A stretch of 64,000 nucleotides of DNA from NCBI GenBank assembly GCA_002049455.2, contig KV918799.1, positions 229,140 through 293,139 of the forward strand. The letters run 5' to 3'. This stretch comes from Porphyra umbilicalis. Lineage: Eukaryota; Rhodophyta; Bangiophyceae; Bangiales; Bangiaceae. Shown piece by piece: positions 34,490-47,030 of this stretch; positions within the stretch are counted from its first letter, which is position 1; the number at the start of each line of letters is the position of its first letter. Under the pieces are notes generated by a model. That model made no database searches. It was not told where the DNA came from and worked only from the letters and a program-made list of their open reading frames with translations. The position numbers and the translations under genes are program-made.

Positions 34490-34625
34490 TGTTGACTTCA
34501 AGCACACGCCGTAAGTACATCCGGATGTACGTACATTGCTCCTCCAAGGCGGCCATGACGGGAGGCGTCGGAGTTGGGACGTCAAGATTCTAGGCGGACT
34601 TACTTCTCGACGAGTACTTGAGCCG
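34490..34625 (+). repeat. start of copia 3' LTR (truncated)
   Basis: Begins TGTTGACTTCAAG after a purine-rich GATGGGGATG tract. The start TGTTGA mirrors the LTR end TCAACA seen before the primer-binding site at 30361. It is cut off where Harbinger D sequence resumes. Confidence 0.65.
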
Positions 34626-34639
34626 ACGCAAGTACAGGG

Positions 34640-36428
34640 AGATCCTTTCTCAAGTTCATACTGACGGCCGGCTCCGTCACCTGCACCCAAGTAAGGAGGT
34701 CGGAGAAGGAACTGGGGGAAGAAACGTGCCCTGGTTAACTTGGAGCGCAGGGTCAGCTGGGACACCGTCAGCGGCCCGACCATCGCGTCCGCGTGATGGC
34801 CCAGACGGACGACCTCGGCCATCAATGTCGCCGGCGCCAGCACCCCGAGCGCCCCCGTGGCCAGCGCCACCATCCCCGCCGCCGCCGCCGGCAACACCAC
34901 CATCTCTGCCGCCAGCGCCGCCGGCGCCACCCTCCCCAGCATCCTCACCGCCGTCGCTGCCATCTCCGACGCCAGCACCGCCAGCGTCACCACCGCCAAC
35001 GGCGGCGGGGCCACGCCCGCCGTCCCCGCCACCGCCGCCACCGCCGCCACCGCCGCCACCGCCGCCGCTGCCGCCGCCGCCACCGCCGCCGGCGCCACCA
35101 TGCCCGCCGGCGCCACCGCCGCCGGCGCCACTATCCCAACCATCTTCACCGCCGCCGACTTCACTGCCGTCGCCGCCATTGGCGGCACTGGCGCCCGCGC
35201 CCTCACCGTCGCCCGCAACGCCGCCACTGTGACCACCAATATCGACATCTGCGCCATGCCGCCGAATGTTGTGGACGAATGATGGCCGCCGCGCCTCCAC
35301 GACCATGTTGTGCATGATGCACATGGCCTTGGCCGTGAGGATGAGGTGCGCCACGCTGTGGTGGCGTGCGGGGTGGAGAGCCACCTTGAAGTGCCGGTAC
35401 ATGATGCCGTACAGGCGCTCGACCTCCTTGCGAGCGCCTTTTTGTACGGCGTTGAACTCAAGCTCCTCCGGGGTGCCGGAGTTCTGGTGGTGGCGAACTA
35501 GATGGGGGTAAGAGGGATAGATACCGTCGACTAAATAGTGAAGATACGTGTACCTCCGTCCGTTCACTTCAAAAGAAAAGTCACGTGGCGTCCACTAGCC
35601 GCGCACGACACGAGAACACGAAGGGCTCTGCTTGAGGACGTTGATGTCGTTGTTGCTTCCAGGCGAGCCTGCAAAGACGTGCCAAACCCAGGGGTCCTGG
35701 TCGCACACCGTCTTCAGGACAATGGACCGCTTGCCCGACCTGCCCTTGTGCTGTTCCGCCGCCGACTTCGGGCAGCCGCGCCACTCCCACTGGCTGCAGT
35801 CCAAGCTGCCGATACAGTCGGGCAAGCCGCGGTCCTTGTTGAAGGCCAGGATGCGCGTGGTGTCCTCGTTCGTCGGCGCGCGCAGGTAGGTCAACTCGTA
35901 CTTGTTGACGATGAACTCGATGAAGCTCTTGACGGCGGCATTGGTGGTCAACTTCGACAACCGGACGTTCTCATCGGGGCGGTCCGCCGCCTCGCCGTTG
36001 CCAAGAACGTGCAGCGCGGCGACGACCTTCTCAAGCGGATGCGCCTGGGGTCGCCCGGTGGCGTTGACGCGTTGGCGGAAAAACGGCTCGTCCTTTATGT
36101 CATTGTAGACGCGCATGAAGACAGCACGTGGCATTCAAAACTGGCTCTCAAATTCCGCCTCGTCGAAGACGGGCGGCTCCCCGTCCACACCCCAGTAGTC
36201 GCGAAAAATGTTGCACAGCCCGAGGTTGAAGTCGCGCTTCTTGTTGGGCGCGCGCCCACGAACCGACCCGCGGTGCCGTCGCCGCCGACGCTGACAACCG
36301 CGGTCCGGCCGCGCCAACTGCAGCAGCCAAAGATGGTGGCTCACAGCCATCGCGAGGCCCGAGGAGAGGCCGTCCTGGTCCACAGCACCCCCCATGTCGT
36401 CGCCGTGCTCCTCGTCGTGGACGTTCAT
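34640..36428 (-). pseudogene. Harbinger transposase, copy D (broken)
   Basis: Collinear with copy A's transposase. The catalytic residues are all present here (GSLDCSQW, YLVDGIYPSYP, RKEVERLYG), but two codons have become stops: one just before MPRAVFMRV and one in RVVRGEWPPRD, both Arg or Glu codons in copy A. A frameshift near the C-terminus, in a G run, replaces the conserved FSDLLTW end. The Gly-rich region is present with length differences from copy A. Confidence 0.85.
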
Positions 36429-37289
36429 TGTCTGCATCAACGAAGAAATCAGGATTGCAGGGGAAAGCACCAACCAACAATGCCACAGGAAGCACAGAAT
36501 CGCGGTGACACGGCACTTCATGTCAGATACTGCATCCCACGTCGAAACCACACTCGCTGGCGTGCTCCCCCGCACAACACCCGGTACACCACACACACAA
36601 GTGCAGCGCATTGTCGAAAAACGAATGAATGAGAAACGCACAAGTCGGTTAGCAACGATATTAACCGGGCCCCCGTCCTTGACGACGCTTCTTGTCAGTG
36701 GGAGCGGGGCCAGGCACGGCGGACGGCGTCGCCGCCGGCAGGGATGCGGGCGCTAGTCGGCGGCGCAGCTGGCGGGCGATGCGGCGTTGGTCGGCGGCAG
36801 CGCCGACGTGCACGGCAGCTCTGCTTGGCGGCGGCGGTTGTCTTGGTCGGCGGCGGCGGCAGAGACGAGGGCGTCGGTCGGCGGCGGCTGCGGCGGAGAG
36901 AGCCGACGGCTTCCCCGGCGTCAGCAGCGATGGCACCGGGTGGCGGGGCGGGGACGGCGTTGGCGGTGTCGGCAGCGGTAGCAGTCGGCGTTGGCAGCGG
37001 TCGGCGGGGGCGGGGGCGCGCGTTGGGACGTTGGCAAGACGACCGACGTCGTTGACGGTGGTCGGCGGGGCCGGGTGCGCGCGTCGGGACGTTGGCGGGG
37101 GCGATCGACGTTGTTGGCGGTGGTCGGCGGGGCCGGGGACGGCGTTGGCGGTGTTGGAGGGGGCGAACAAGGTGTTGGCGGTGTTGGCGGGGGTGACGGT
37201 CGACGTTGGCGGTGGTCGGCGGGGGCGATGACGAGGATGGGGACACCGGTTGCCAGTAGCGACCGGCGTCGTTGGCGGTGGTCGGTCCT
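36429..37289. other. transposase upstream region of copy D
   Basis: Non-coding, shared with copy E (55974-56760), where the same GGGCCCCCGTCCTTGACGAC block occurs. From about 36900 it has repeated GTTGGCGGTGGTCGGCGGGG motifs. Copy A lacks most of this region. The transposase promoter should lie here, but no TATA box is clear. Confidence 0.65.
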
Positions 37290-40200
37290 GTAGAGGGCGG
37301 GGGTGGCGGCGCTCGTTTTCTTGGGCAGGAGTGGAGAGGGGGGCAACGCCGGCATGGGCTGCGGTAGGAGGGGCTGCAGATCGGCGTGAATACGGCGTTG
37401 GTGGCGGCGGGGCTGGCGACGGCGGCGCCGGCGACGGCGTGCGGGCCACAAGGCGATGGCGGGGACGGGGGTCCGTGCGGCGACGGCGGGCGGCGAGGAA
37501 CGCCGTCGGCCGCGGGAACAGTGGTTCCGGCGGGCGGTGGCGGCGGGGGCGGTCGGTGGGGGCGGAGGCGCAGGTGGCAACGGTCGGCGAGGGCACGGGC
37601 GATTGGCGGGGGCGGGAGGCGCGAGCGCCGACGAAGGTCGGTGCTGGCGGCGCGGGTGGCGGCAACGGTCGGCGACGGCGGCGGCAATCGGCAACAGCGA
37701 AGGCGTCGGACGGCGGCGGCTGTCGGAGACGCAGGCGCGGGTGGCAACGGTCGGACGGGGCGGCGGCGCTCGGCGAGGGCGGGAGGCGGGAGCGGCGACG
37801 ACGGTCGGTGGTGACGGCGCCGGCCGCGGCAACGGTTGGTTGAGGCGGCTGCGCTCTTCAAGAGCGGGGACGGCGGACGGCGGCGGTCGTCGGTGACGTT
37901 TGTGCCGGTGGCAACGGTCGGCGGGGGCAGCGGCGCTCGCCGGTGGCGGAAGGCGCGAGCGGCGACGAAGGTCGGTGGTGGCGGCGCTGATGGCGGCAAC
38001 GGTCGGCCGGGGCGGCCGCGAAAGGCGAAGGCGGGAGGGGCAGGCGGCAACGACGGTCGGTGGTGGGGGCGCGGGCGGCGGCAACGGTTGGCGGCGGCGG
38101 CGGCGATCGGCGGGGGCGGGGGGGGCGATTGGCAACGACGGTCGGTGGTGGAGGCGCGGGCGGCGGCAACGGTTGTCAGGGGCGGCGACGATCTGCGGGG
38201 GCGCGGGCGGCGGACGGTGGCGGCGGTCGGAGACGGTGGTGCGGGTGGCAACAGTGGGCGCGGGCCGTGGCTCTTGGCGATGGTGAAAGGCCCGAGCTGC
38301 GACGACGGTCGGTGGTGGCGGCGCTGATGGTGGTGCTGGTCTTCTGGGGCGTTCGTGATCGGCGGGGGCGGCGGGGGCGAGCGGCAACGACGGTCGGTGG
38401 TGGGAGGTTGGGCTGCGGCAACGGTTGGTGTCGGCGCCGGCGATCGGCGGGGGCGGGGGGGGCGAGCGGCAACGACGGTCGGTGGTAGGGGCGCGGGCGG
38501 TGGCAACGGTCGGCGGGGGCGGCCGCGATCGACGGGGGCGGGGGGGGCGATATGGCAACGACGGTCAGTGGTGGAGGCGCTGCCGGCGGCAAAGGTTGTC
38601 GGGGGCGCCGACGATCTGCGGTGGCGCGGGCGGCGGAAGGCGGCGGCGGTCGCAGACGGTGGTGCGGTTGACAACGAACGGCGCGAGGAGCGGCGCTCGG
38701 TGGGGGCGGGAGGCCCGAGCGGCGACGACGGTCGGTGGTGGCGGCGCTTGTGGCGGCAACGGTTGGCGGGGGCGGCCGCGATCTGCGGGGGCGGGTGCGG
38801 CAGACGGCGGCGGCAGTCGGTGACGGTGGTGCGGGTGGTAACGGTCGGCGCGGGCAGCGGCGCTCGGCGGGGGTGGATTGTCCGAGCGTCAACGACGCTC
38901 GGTGGTGGCGGCAATTGTGGCGGTAAACGGTCGGCGGGGTCGGCCGGGATGCGGGAAGGCAAGGGAGGCGAGCGGCAACGAAGGCCGGTGCCGGAGGCGC
39001 GGGCGGCGGCAACGGTTGTCGGGGGCGGCGACGATCTGCGGGGGCGCGGGCGGCGGTCGGTGGCGGCGGTCGGAGACGGTGGTGCGGGTGGCAACAGTGG
39101 GCGCGGGCCGCGGCACTTGGCGGGGGCGGGAGGCCCGAGCGGCGACGACAGTCGGTGGTGGCGGCGCGGGTGGCGGCAACGGTCGGCGGGGGCAGGCATG
39201 ATAGGCAGGGTCGGGGGGGGCAAGCGGCAACAACGGTCAGTGGTGGGGGCGCGCGCGGCGGCAACGGTTGGCGGGGTTGGCGGCGATCTGCGAAGGCGGG
39301 GGCGGCGGACGGCGGTGTCGGTCGGAAACGGTGGTGCGGGTTGCAACGATCGGCGCGAGCAGCGGCGCTCGGTGGGGGCGGGAGGCCCGAGCGGCGACGA
39401 CGGTCGGTCGCGGTGGCGCTGGTGGTGGCAACGGGGAGCGGGGGGGGCCGCAATCGGCGGGGGGGGGACTGGCGAGCGGCAACGACGGTCGGTCGTGGGA
39501 GCGCGGGCGGCGGCGACGATTGGCTGGGGCAACGGCGATAGGCAAGAGCGGGGGAGGCGGACGGCGGCGGCGGTCGGCGACGGTGGTGCGGGTGGCAACG
39601 GTCGGCGCGGGCAGCGGCGCTCGGTGGGGGTGGGAGGCCCGAGCGGCGACGACGGTTGGTGGTGGCGGCGCTTGTGGCGGTACCGGTCCGCGGGGGCGGC
39701 CGCGATCGGCGGGGGCGGGGGGGCGAGCGGCAACGACGGTCGGTGGTCGGCGGTTGGGCGGCGGCAACGGTTGGCGGGGGTGGCGGCGATTGGCGGGGCG
39801 GGGGGGGCAAGCGGCAATGATGGTTGGTGGTGGGAGTGCGGGCGGCGGCATTGGTTGTCGGGGGCGGCAACGATCTGCGGGGGCGCGGGCGGCGGTCGGT
39901 GGCGGCGGTCGGAGACGGTGGTGCGGGTGGCAACAGTGGGCGCGGGCCGCGGCGCTTGGCGGGGGCGGGAGGCCCGAGCGGCGACGACAGTCGGTGGTGG
40001 CGGCGCGGGTGGCGGCAACGGTCGGCGGGGGCAGCCATGATCGGCAGGGTCTGGGGGGGCGAGCGGCAACGACGGTCAGTGGTGGGGGCGCGCGCGGCGG
40101 CAACGGTTGGCGGGGTTGGCGGCGATCTGCGAAGGCGGGGGCGGCGGACGGCGGTGTCGGTCGGAAACGGTGGTGCGGGTTGCAACGATCGGCGCGAGCA

Positions 40201-42600
40201 GCGGCGCTCGGTGGGGGCGGGAGGCCCGAGCGGCGACGACGGTCGGTCGCGGTGGCGCTGGTGGTGGCAACGGGGAGCGGGGGGGGCCGCAATCGGCGGG
40301 GGGGGACTGGCGAGCGGCAACGACGGTCGGTCGTGAGAGCGCGGGCGGCGGCGACGATTGGCTGGGGCAACGGCGATAGGCAAGAGCGGGGGAGGCGGAC
40401 GGCGGCGGCGGTCGGCGACGGTGGTGCGGGTGGCAACGGTCGGCGCGGGCAGCGGCGCTCGGTGGGGGTGGGAGGCCCGAGCGGCGACGACGGTCGGTGG
40501 TGGCGGCGCTTGTGGCGGTACCGGTCCGCGGGGGCGGCCGCGATCGGCGGGGGCGGGGGGGCGAGCGGCAACGACGGTCGGTGGTCGGCGGTTGGGCGGC
40601 GGCAACGGTTGGCGGGGGTGGCGGCGATTGGCGGGGGCGGGGGGGGCAAGCGGCAATGATGGTTGGTGGTGGGAGTGCTGGCGGCGGCATTGGTTGTCGG
40701 GGGCCGCGACGATCTGCGGGGGAGCGGGCGGCGGAAGGCGGCGGCGGTGGGAGACGGTGGTGCGGGTGGCAACGGTCGGCGCCGGCAGAGGCGCTCGGCG
40801 GGGGCGGGAGACCCGAGCGGCGACGACGGTCGGTGGCTGTGGCGCTGGTGGTGGCAACGGGGAGCGGGGGCGGCCGCGATCGGCGGGGGCGGGGATGGCC
40901 GGCGGCAGCGACGTTCGATGGTGGGGGCGCGGGCGGCGGCAACGGTTAGCAGGGGCGGCGGCGATCGGCGGTGGTGAAGGGGGCGAGCGGCAACGACGGT
41001 CGGTGGTGGGGGCGCGGGCGGCGGCAACGGTTGGCGGGGTCGGCCGCGATCTGCGGGGGCGGTGGGGGCGAGCGGCAATGACGGTCGGTGGTGGGGGCGT
41101 GGGCGGCGGCGACGGTTTGCGGGGGCAGCGGCGATAGGCAAGAGCGGGGGCGGCGGATGGCGGCGGCGGTCGAAGACTGTGGTGCGGGTGGCAACGGTCG
41201 GCGCGGGCAGCGGCGCTCGGCGGGGGCGGGAGGCCCGCGCGGCGACGACGGTCGGTGGTGGCGGCGCTTGTGGCGGTACCGGTCCGCGGGAGCGGCCGCG
41301 ATTGGCGAGGGCGGGGGGAGCGAGCGGCAACGACGGTCAGTGGTGGGAGGTTGGGCGGCGGCAACGGTTGGCGGGGGTGGCGGCGATTGGCGGGGGCGGG
41401 GGGGGCGAGCGGCAACGACCGTCGGTGGTGGGAGCGCAGGCGGCGGCATTGGTTGTCGGGGGCGGCGACGATCTGCAGGGGCGCGGGCGGCGGACGGCGA
41501 CAGCGGTGGCAGACGGTGGTGCGGGTGGCAACGGTTGGCGCCGGAAGCGGCGCTCGGCGGGGGTTAGAGGCCCGAGCGGCGACGACGGTAGGTGGCGGCG
41601 GAGCTTGTGGCGGTACCGGTCGGCGGGGGCGGCCGCGATAGGCGAGGGCGGGGATGGCCAGCGGCAACGACGTTCGAAAATGGGGGCATGGGCGGCGGCA
41701 ACGGTTGGCGGGGACGGCGACGATCGGTGGGGGCGGGGGAGGCGAGCGGCAACGACGGTCGGTGGTTCGGGCGCGGGTGGCGGCAACGGTCGGCGGGGGC
41801 GGCCGCGATCGACGGGGGCGGGGGGGGCGAGCGGCAACGACGGTCAGTGGTGGTGGCGCGGGCTCCGGCAACGGTTGGCGGGGGTGGCCTCGATCTGCGG
41901 GGGCGAGGGCGGCGGACGGAGGTGGCGGTCGATTCCGGTGGTGCGGGTGGCAACGGACGGCGCGGGCAGCGGCGCTCGGCGGGGGCGGGAGGCCCGAGCG
42001 GCGACGACGGTCGGTGGTGGCGGCGCTTGTGGCGGTACTGGTTGGCGGGGGCGGCCGCGATCGGCGGGGGCGGGGGGGGCGAGCGGCAACGACGGTTGGT
42101 GGTGGGACCGCGGGCGGCGGCAACTGTTGGTGGGGGCGGCGGCGATTGGCGGGGGCGGGGCGGGCGGACGGCTGTGGTGGTCGGTGGCGTTGGCGCGGTT
42201 GGCGGCAATGGTTTGCGGGGGCGTCGTCGACCGTGGCCGGTGCGGAGGGCGGCGGCGTTCGGCGGGAGCGGGGGGGCGGACGGCGACGACGGAGACGGTA
42301 GTGTGGTTGCCTGCGGCGGTCGGTGGCGGTGGCGCGGGTGGTGGCAACGGTCGGCGGGGGCGGCGTGGATCGGCGGGGGCGGGGGGGCGGGCGGCGGTGG
42401 TGTTCGGTGGCGTGCGCGCGGGTGGTGGCAACGGTCGGCGGTGGCGGCGTCTGAAGCGGCAGGTGCGGGGGGCGGCGGCGATCGGTGGGGGCGGGGGGGC
42501 GGAAGCCGACGACGGGGACGGTAGCGTGGGTGGCTGCGGCTGTCGGTGGCGGTGGCGCGGATGGCGGCAACGGTCGGCGGGGGCGGCGGCGACGTGGGGG
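37290..42600. repeat. G-rich about 85-bp tandem array, copy D
   Basis: Over 5 kb of diverged units with GTCGGTGGTGGCGGCGC, GGCGGCAACGGTTGGCGGGG and GGGGCGAGCGGCAACGACG segments. Units lack stop codons in all six frames, which produces apparent open frames longer than 1000 codons on both strands. Translations are Arg/Gly or Pro/Arg/Ala runs without domains; I reject them as genes. Confidence 0.9.
39018..40695 (+). repeat. 839-bp duplication within the copy D array
   Basis: 39018-39856 and 39857-40695 are nearly identical adjacent blocks, each of about ten basic units, with few differences. They are far more alike than neighbouring units, so the duplication is recent. Confidence 0.75.
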
Positions 42601-43429
42601 CGGCGGCGGGGGTGCCGGTGTGCGCGGGTGGCGTGGGGGGGGTGCAGTACGCACGCGCGCGGAACGCGGCGGTGGGTGGTAGAGAGGGCGGTATTTCTGG
42701 CCGCCCAGGCGTCTGTGTTGTGTGGGCTGTGGGTTGCTGTGGGGGTGTGGCGGTTGTCAGGGGTGCCTGAGGGTGCTGTTAAGGGTGGAGGGTTCTGCTC
42801 AGTTCACTACGTGGCCGCAGGTTCGGCCATTTGGCGACCGGGCGCGGGACCGTGGCCCGGCCCCGCCTCGTGTGCCCGCACGAGCGCTCCGATCCAGTTG
42901 TTTGACCAGTGTCGGTGCGAATGCGCCGCGTGTCCGACAGGCCCGCAAGCGCGTTCGGCCACACGCCACCGCACGAGAGATACGTGACACACTTCAGCGA
43001 TCCGGGCTCCGGAATCGAGATGGCATGCCGCCGTCCAGTTCCGAGAGGTACAATATTTCATCCGTGGGTGGCCGTCGACACAAAAATATGATAAATCGGG
43101 CAATCTGAGGACAATATGAACTGCCACTTGCCACTCATTCAACCCCGTGAAACCGCGATGGACCAATCAGAGCACAGAACCCGTTGGCCCCAGGCCAACG
43201 AGTTGCCAACGGAGCTCCGTTGGCAACTCGTTGGCCCTGGGGCCAACGGCTCCGACCCCGAATCGGACGCAAGTACATTCGCGTTTTAACTCGCTTGACC
43301 TCCGTTGGCAACGCCGCGTGCACGTTCGACATTGTTACCCGCCGCGAGAACTGGCCAACGGCGAATTTGAGACACGTTTCTGCAACGTGTGCCCAATATG
43401 GCGCTGGCCCGACATTGGTGGGAATGCTC
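42601..43429 (+). other. right-end region of copy D
   Basis: About 830 bp conserved with the right ends of copies G (50150-50993) and E (61300-62143). It comprises GC-rich sequence with alternating CGCG, a GGCGGTATTTCTGGCC block, then lower-GC sequence leading to the hairpin and terminus. No coding potential. Confidence 0.8.
43182..43248. repeat. right-end hairpin of copy D
   Basis: Same CCAACG-based inverted repeat as in the other copies, with one G missing from the CCCCAGGGCC arm and a shorter loop. Confidence 0.9.
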
Positions 43430-43829
43430 TAAGAGCATTCCCACCAATGTCGGGCCAACGGTCTGAAACGGTGAAATGAAACCGCAACGTGTGGCCCTGC
43501 GAGTGGTCAGTTGCCAACGGGCCAACGCGTTGCCAACGGGCAATGTAATGGGTGAAACAGAGTGGGCTACCTTTCAAAGATCTGAGCGCCGTTGGCCTCG
43601 ACGTTGTTGGCCGCACTTCGTGGTTGCCAACGGAGGACACGTATCAGCGTCGTCTCCAGTATCGAAATGAAGAGGCGTCCGTCGAATACGTGCCGAACAT
43701 GTCACGGAAAGCGTGTGAACGGGGCCCAAACCGCCCAAATCAAGGCAACCTAGCGAGACACGTGGAGGCCTTTCGGTACCAATTTGGATGGAATCCGCTC
43801 GAGTGTGTGACGTGTGTTGCGGTCGCACC

Positions 43830-44929
43830 CCCTCAGGTTGTCGAAGGTGTTGGAGCCTGAGTCATATCGGTCGAACGGTCGCCTGCGGCCACAGTGGCCT
43901 GCCGAACTGCGCAAACGGGTGGCCTGAGAGCCGTGTGCGTGTCCCCCTCGACCGTGTGCGTGCCACCTTAGGCTGACTAGGGCGGTCTCAAGGGCTCTGT
44001 CACGCTCCTTCTCCAGACTCTGCTGTCCCGAAAAGGGCAAGGCTGGGCCAGAATGGGTCTATAAAGGGCAGCGACCGAGATCTGGGCACTCCTGCGTGCG
44101 TGTTTGTGCGCTTGTGTTGTTGCCCCGTGCTGTTGCGGGCACGGCTGCCAGTTGTGAGAGTGAAGCGCTGACAGGCCAGGCAGCAGGCTCAGTGTCGCAC
44201 CGTGCTTTAGCACGCCTGTGCATGAACGTTGACGCTGGTGCCAGCGTGCTCGCTCTGGCGATGTCGTGCGAAATTCTAGAGCGAGCGTGCTGCCCAGGCG
44301 TGTGTGATTTCTGACCACAGGCAAAGACTCGAAGGTCACTCCGGCCCCACCTCCCGCCCCACCGCTGCCGCATCTTAAACCCCACCACTACCCCACGTCC
44401 AGCCCCCCCACCCCTGCCCCCCCTCGAACCCGATCCCTGCCCCACCTCCGCCCGAGCGCCTTAGAAATCGGCAGAAGGAAAACGTGTTCGCATGCCAACG
44501 GCGAGCGCACCCTCCCCCCCACCAGGCCTGCGCTGCCCGCCGATCTGCCCCACGCGATGGCCCCCGCTGGTAAATCACCATTCCCGCAGTCGCCGGCGCC
44601 TCCGCGACAACTTTCTCTGTCGCGACCTTGCTTTGAACGGTTTAGGTGTTGCAGGAATATAGGCCGACAGGGACAGGAACAAGACAAGCGCAGGAAATGA
44701 TTTGACTGGTGCTCTGCTTGTTTCTGCCAGTACGATGCCCATGCAGTGTATGCTAGGCATCTATAGAACAAAAGTACAAAACTCACGAGGCCCCCACCCC
44801 CCCCCGCACATACATCATCGCTCCCCACTCCCCTCTCCCCCCGGCCCGCGCCGACGGCAAGGACTCGGTCGAGCCGCCGTTCGCTCCTTGCAGCGGCAGC
44901 AGCAGCCCCGCGCCGCAGCCGCCGCGTCC
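43830..44929. other. interior of copy F, no gene
   Basis: Shares blocks with copy C (43830-44300 with 26304-26760), then diverges. Contains C-rich tracts (44340-44460) and an AT-richer segment at 44600-44780. Open frames are short or low complexity. Confidence 0.6.
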
Positions 44930-47030
44930 GACAGCTCCGGGGACAGCGGCTGCGGGGGTGGCGTTGAGCGACGGCGGTGGGGTCGGCGGGTGGGGCGGGC
45001 GATGGCGGTGGGAGCAATCGGGGCGGCCGAAATCGGCGATGTTGGCGGGGGGGGCGGGAGACGGCCTTGTTGGCGGCGAAGGCGGCGGGTGAAAGCGCCG
45101 CGGACAGCGGCGGCGGCGGTGGGGTCTGCGAGTAGGCCGCCCGAAAGCGGCGGGGGCGGTGGGGGGGCTGCGGGGGAGGCCCGTGACGGCAGCGGGGGGG
45201 GTGGTGGCCGCGCGCGATGGCGGTAGGGTCGGCAGGTGAGGCGGCGGACGGCGGCGCGGGCGGCTGAGGGGGCGGCGGGGGCAGGCGTCAAGAGGGCGGG
45301 GCCGGCAAAAGACGCCGGCGATTTCTTTGGGGATGGAAATAAACGGTCGTGGTGTGGCAGGGGCGTCAGGGGCGCCCGCGGGGGCGGTCGGATCGGCGGG
45401 TGACGGCGGTGGGGGCGCTGAAGCCGGCGTGCGCGGCCGTGGAAAGCGACGCCCGCGGCCGGGAAGGCGGACGAGGTCGGCGGGGGCGGTGGCGGTGGTA
45501 GCCAAAGGCGACGGGAGGGGTGCGGGGCGCGAGTGACGGCGGCGGGTGCCGCGGGGGCGACGGGAGACGGCGGCTGGGGCAGTGGCCGACAGCGGTGGGG
45601 ACTTTGCGGAACGCGGGCGACCGCGTCGAGGGCGGCAGGGGCGGGGAGGGCGGCGGTGGGGGTGGTGAAGGCGGCGGCGGGGGCGGCTACGGAGGCGGCA
45701 GCTGATGGCGGCGGGGGGGGAGGCTGCGGGGTGGGCGGCAGGGGCTGGAGCGTTGGCGGGGACGGCGAGGGCGACAGAAGCCGACGGCAACGGGGGCGGC
45801 GGCGGCGGGAGGGGCGGCGGCGGCAGCAGACGGCGGGGGGGGCGGCGGCGGCCACGGCTCGGGCAGCGGCGGATGTCAGCGCGCGCAGGCGCGTGCGGCT
45901 GCTGAGCGGACAAGGGCAGAAGACGCGGGCGAGGCGGCGGAAGGCGGCGGCCGGGGCGGCAGGTACGGCGACGGGCGTCGGCAGCGGGGGCGGTGGCGGC
46001 GGCGGCCGGCGGGGGGGCGGCAGACGGCGGCAGGGGCGCGGGGGGGCCGTCGGCGGGGGCGGCGGTGGCCGACGGCGTCGGCGGCGGCGGGGGTCGCAGC
46101 GGCGGGGGGGCTGGTTGCGGACGGCGGCTGGGGCGGCGGGGAGGGAGGCGGGGGCAGCTGGCGGGGTCGCGGCCGAAGGCGACTGGGGCGGGAGCGCCGG
46201 TGGCGGGGTCGGTAGCAGGAGCGGAGGCGGCAGCGGCAGACGACACCGTCGACGGGGGTGGCGGCGGCGGCTGACAGAGGTCGGGGCGGGGGCGGCGGCG
46301 GAGTGGCGGGGGGGGTTGCGGCGGACGGCGGGGGCGGGGGCCGGGGCGCCGGTGGCGGGGGCGGGGGCGGCAGACGGCGGCGGGGGCAGGGGGGGCGTCG
46401 GCGGGGGCGGCGGTGGCCGACGGCGTCGGGTGCTGGAACGGTGGGGGCGGCCAATGACGGCAGGACGGCCGCGGCGGCGGCTGGGCAAGTGGCGACGGAC
46501 GGCGGCGGGGGCGTCGGGGTAGACGACGGCTGACGGCGACGGGGGCGGGGGCACCGACGGCAGGGTGGCGGGCGAGGGGCAGGGGCGCCGGCGGGAGATG
46601 GTGACGGGGGCGGGGACGGCGGCGGCTGCCGATGACGGCGACGGCGGGGGCGGCGGCGGCGACCGACGGCGGCAGGGGTGGAGACGGCGGGAGGGCGGCG
46701 CACGACGTTGTTGGGCGCGGGGAGGGCGGCGCACGACGTTGTCGAGGGCGGGGGAGGCGGGAGGGGCGGCGGCGGCGGCGGCACAGGGGGCGGTGGCGGC
46801 CGACGGACGTGCTGGCGGCGGGGGCCGAGGGGGCCGCTGCCGACGTCGGTAGGGGCCGCGGGGGCGGCGGGGGCGGCGATGAGCGTGGCGGGGGCGGCGG
46901 CCGACGGCGCAGGGGGTTGCTGGGGCGGCGGTTGCGGCGGGGCGGGTGGCCGATGGGACCGTCGTCGGCCACCGCCACCGTCACGGGACCATCGTCGGGC
47001 ACCGCCACCGCGGTTCTGGGGGGGGGGGGG
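44930..47030. repeat. degenerate G-rich repeat of copy F
   Basis: GGCGGC-rich sequence similar in texture to that of copy C. Overlapping open frames on both strands are Arg/Gly/Pro/Ala low-complexity artefacts. Confidence 0.7.

Larger units (their letters stand above)
25893..34625 (+). mobile_element. Ty1/copia element inside Harbinger B/D (fossil), itself hosting copy C
   Basis: Inserted between Harbinger copies B and D. Coding parts on plus: gag (about 30560-31250, with CCHC knuckle CYYCHKFGHIAHDC near 31220), protease (WLVDSAASAHM near 31390), integrase zinc finger and core (about 31780-32400), reverse transcriptase (about 33010-33570) and RNase H (to about 34477). Integrase before reverse transcriptase marks copia. 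A primer-binding site at 30362 follows an LTR end TTTCAACA, and a purine-rich tract at 34480 precedes an LTR start TGTTGACTTC at 34490. The 3' LTR is only about 136 bp before Harbinger D resumes, and I found no matching start of a 5' LTR. Harbinger copy C occupies 25923-29845. The element is broken, with a few breaks. About 45 bp of Harbinger is missing at the insertion site, and no clear target duplication is seen. Confidence 0.85.
34626..43429 (+). mobile_element. PIF/Harbinger copy D, right part
   Basis: Starts within the spacer at the position equivalent to 17099 of copy A. It carries a transposase pseudogene on minus, a 630-bp upstream region, a 5.3-kb G-rich array and the full right end with hairpin and terminus GGGAATGCTC. 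The following TAA (43430-43432) also serves as the left target duplication of copy F. It probably belongs with copy B. Confidence 0.88.
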
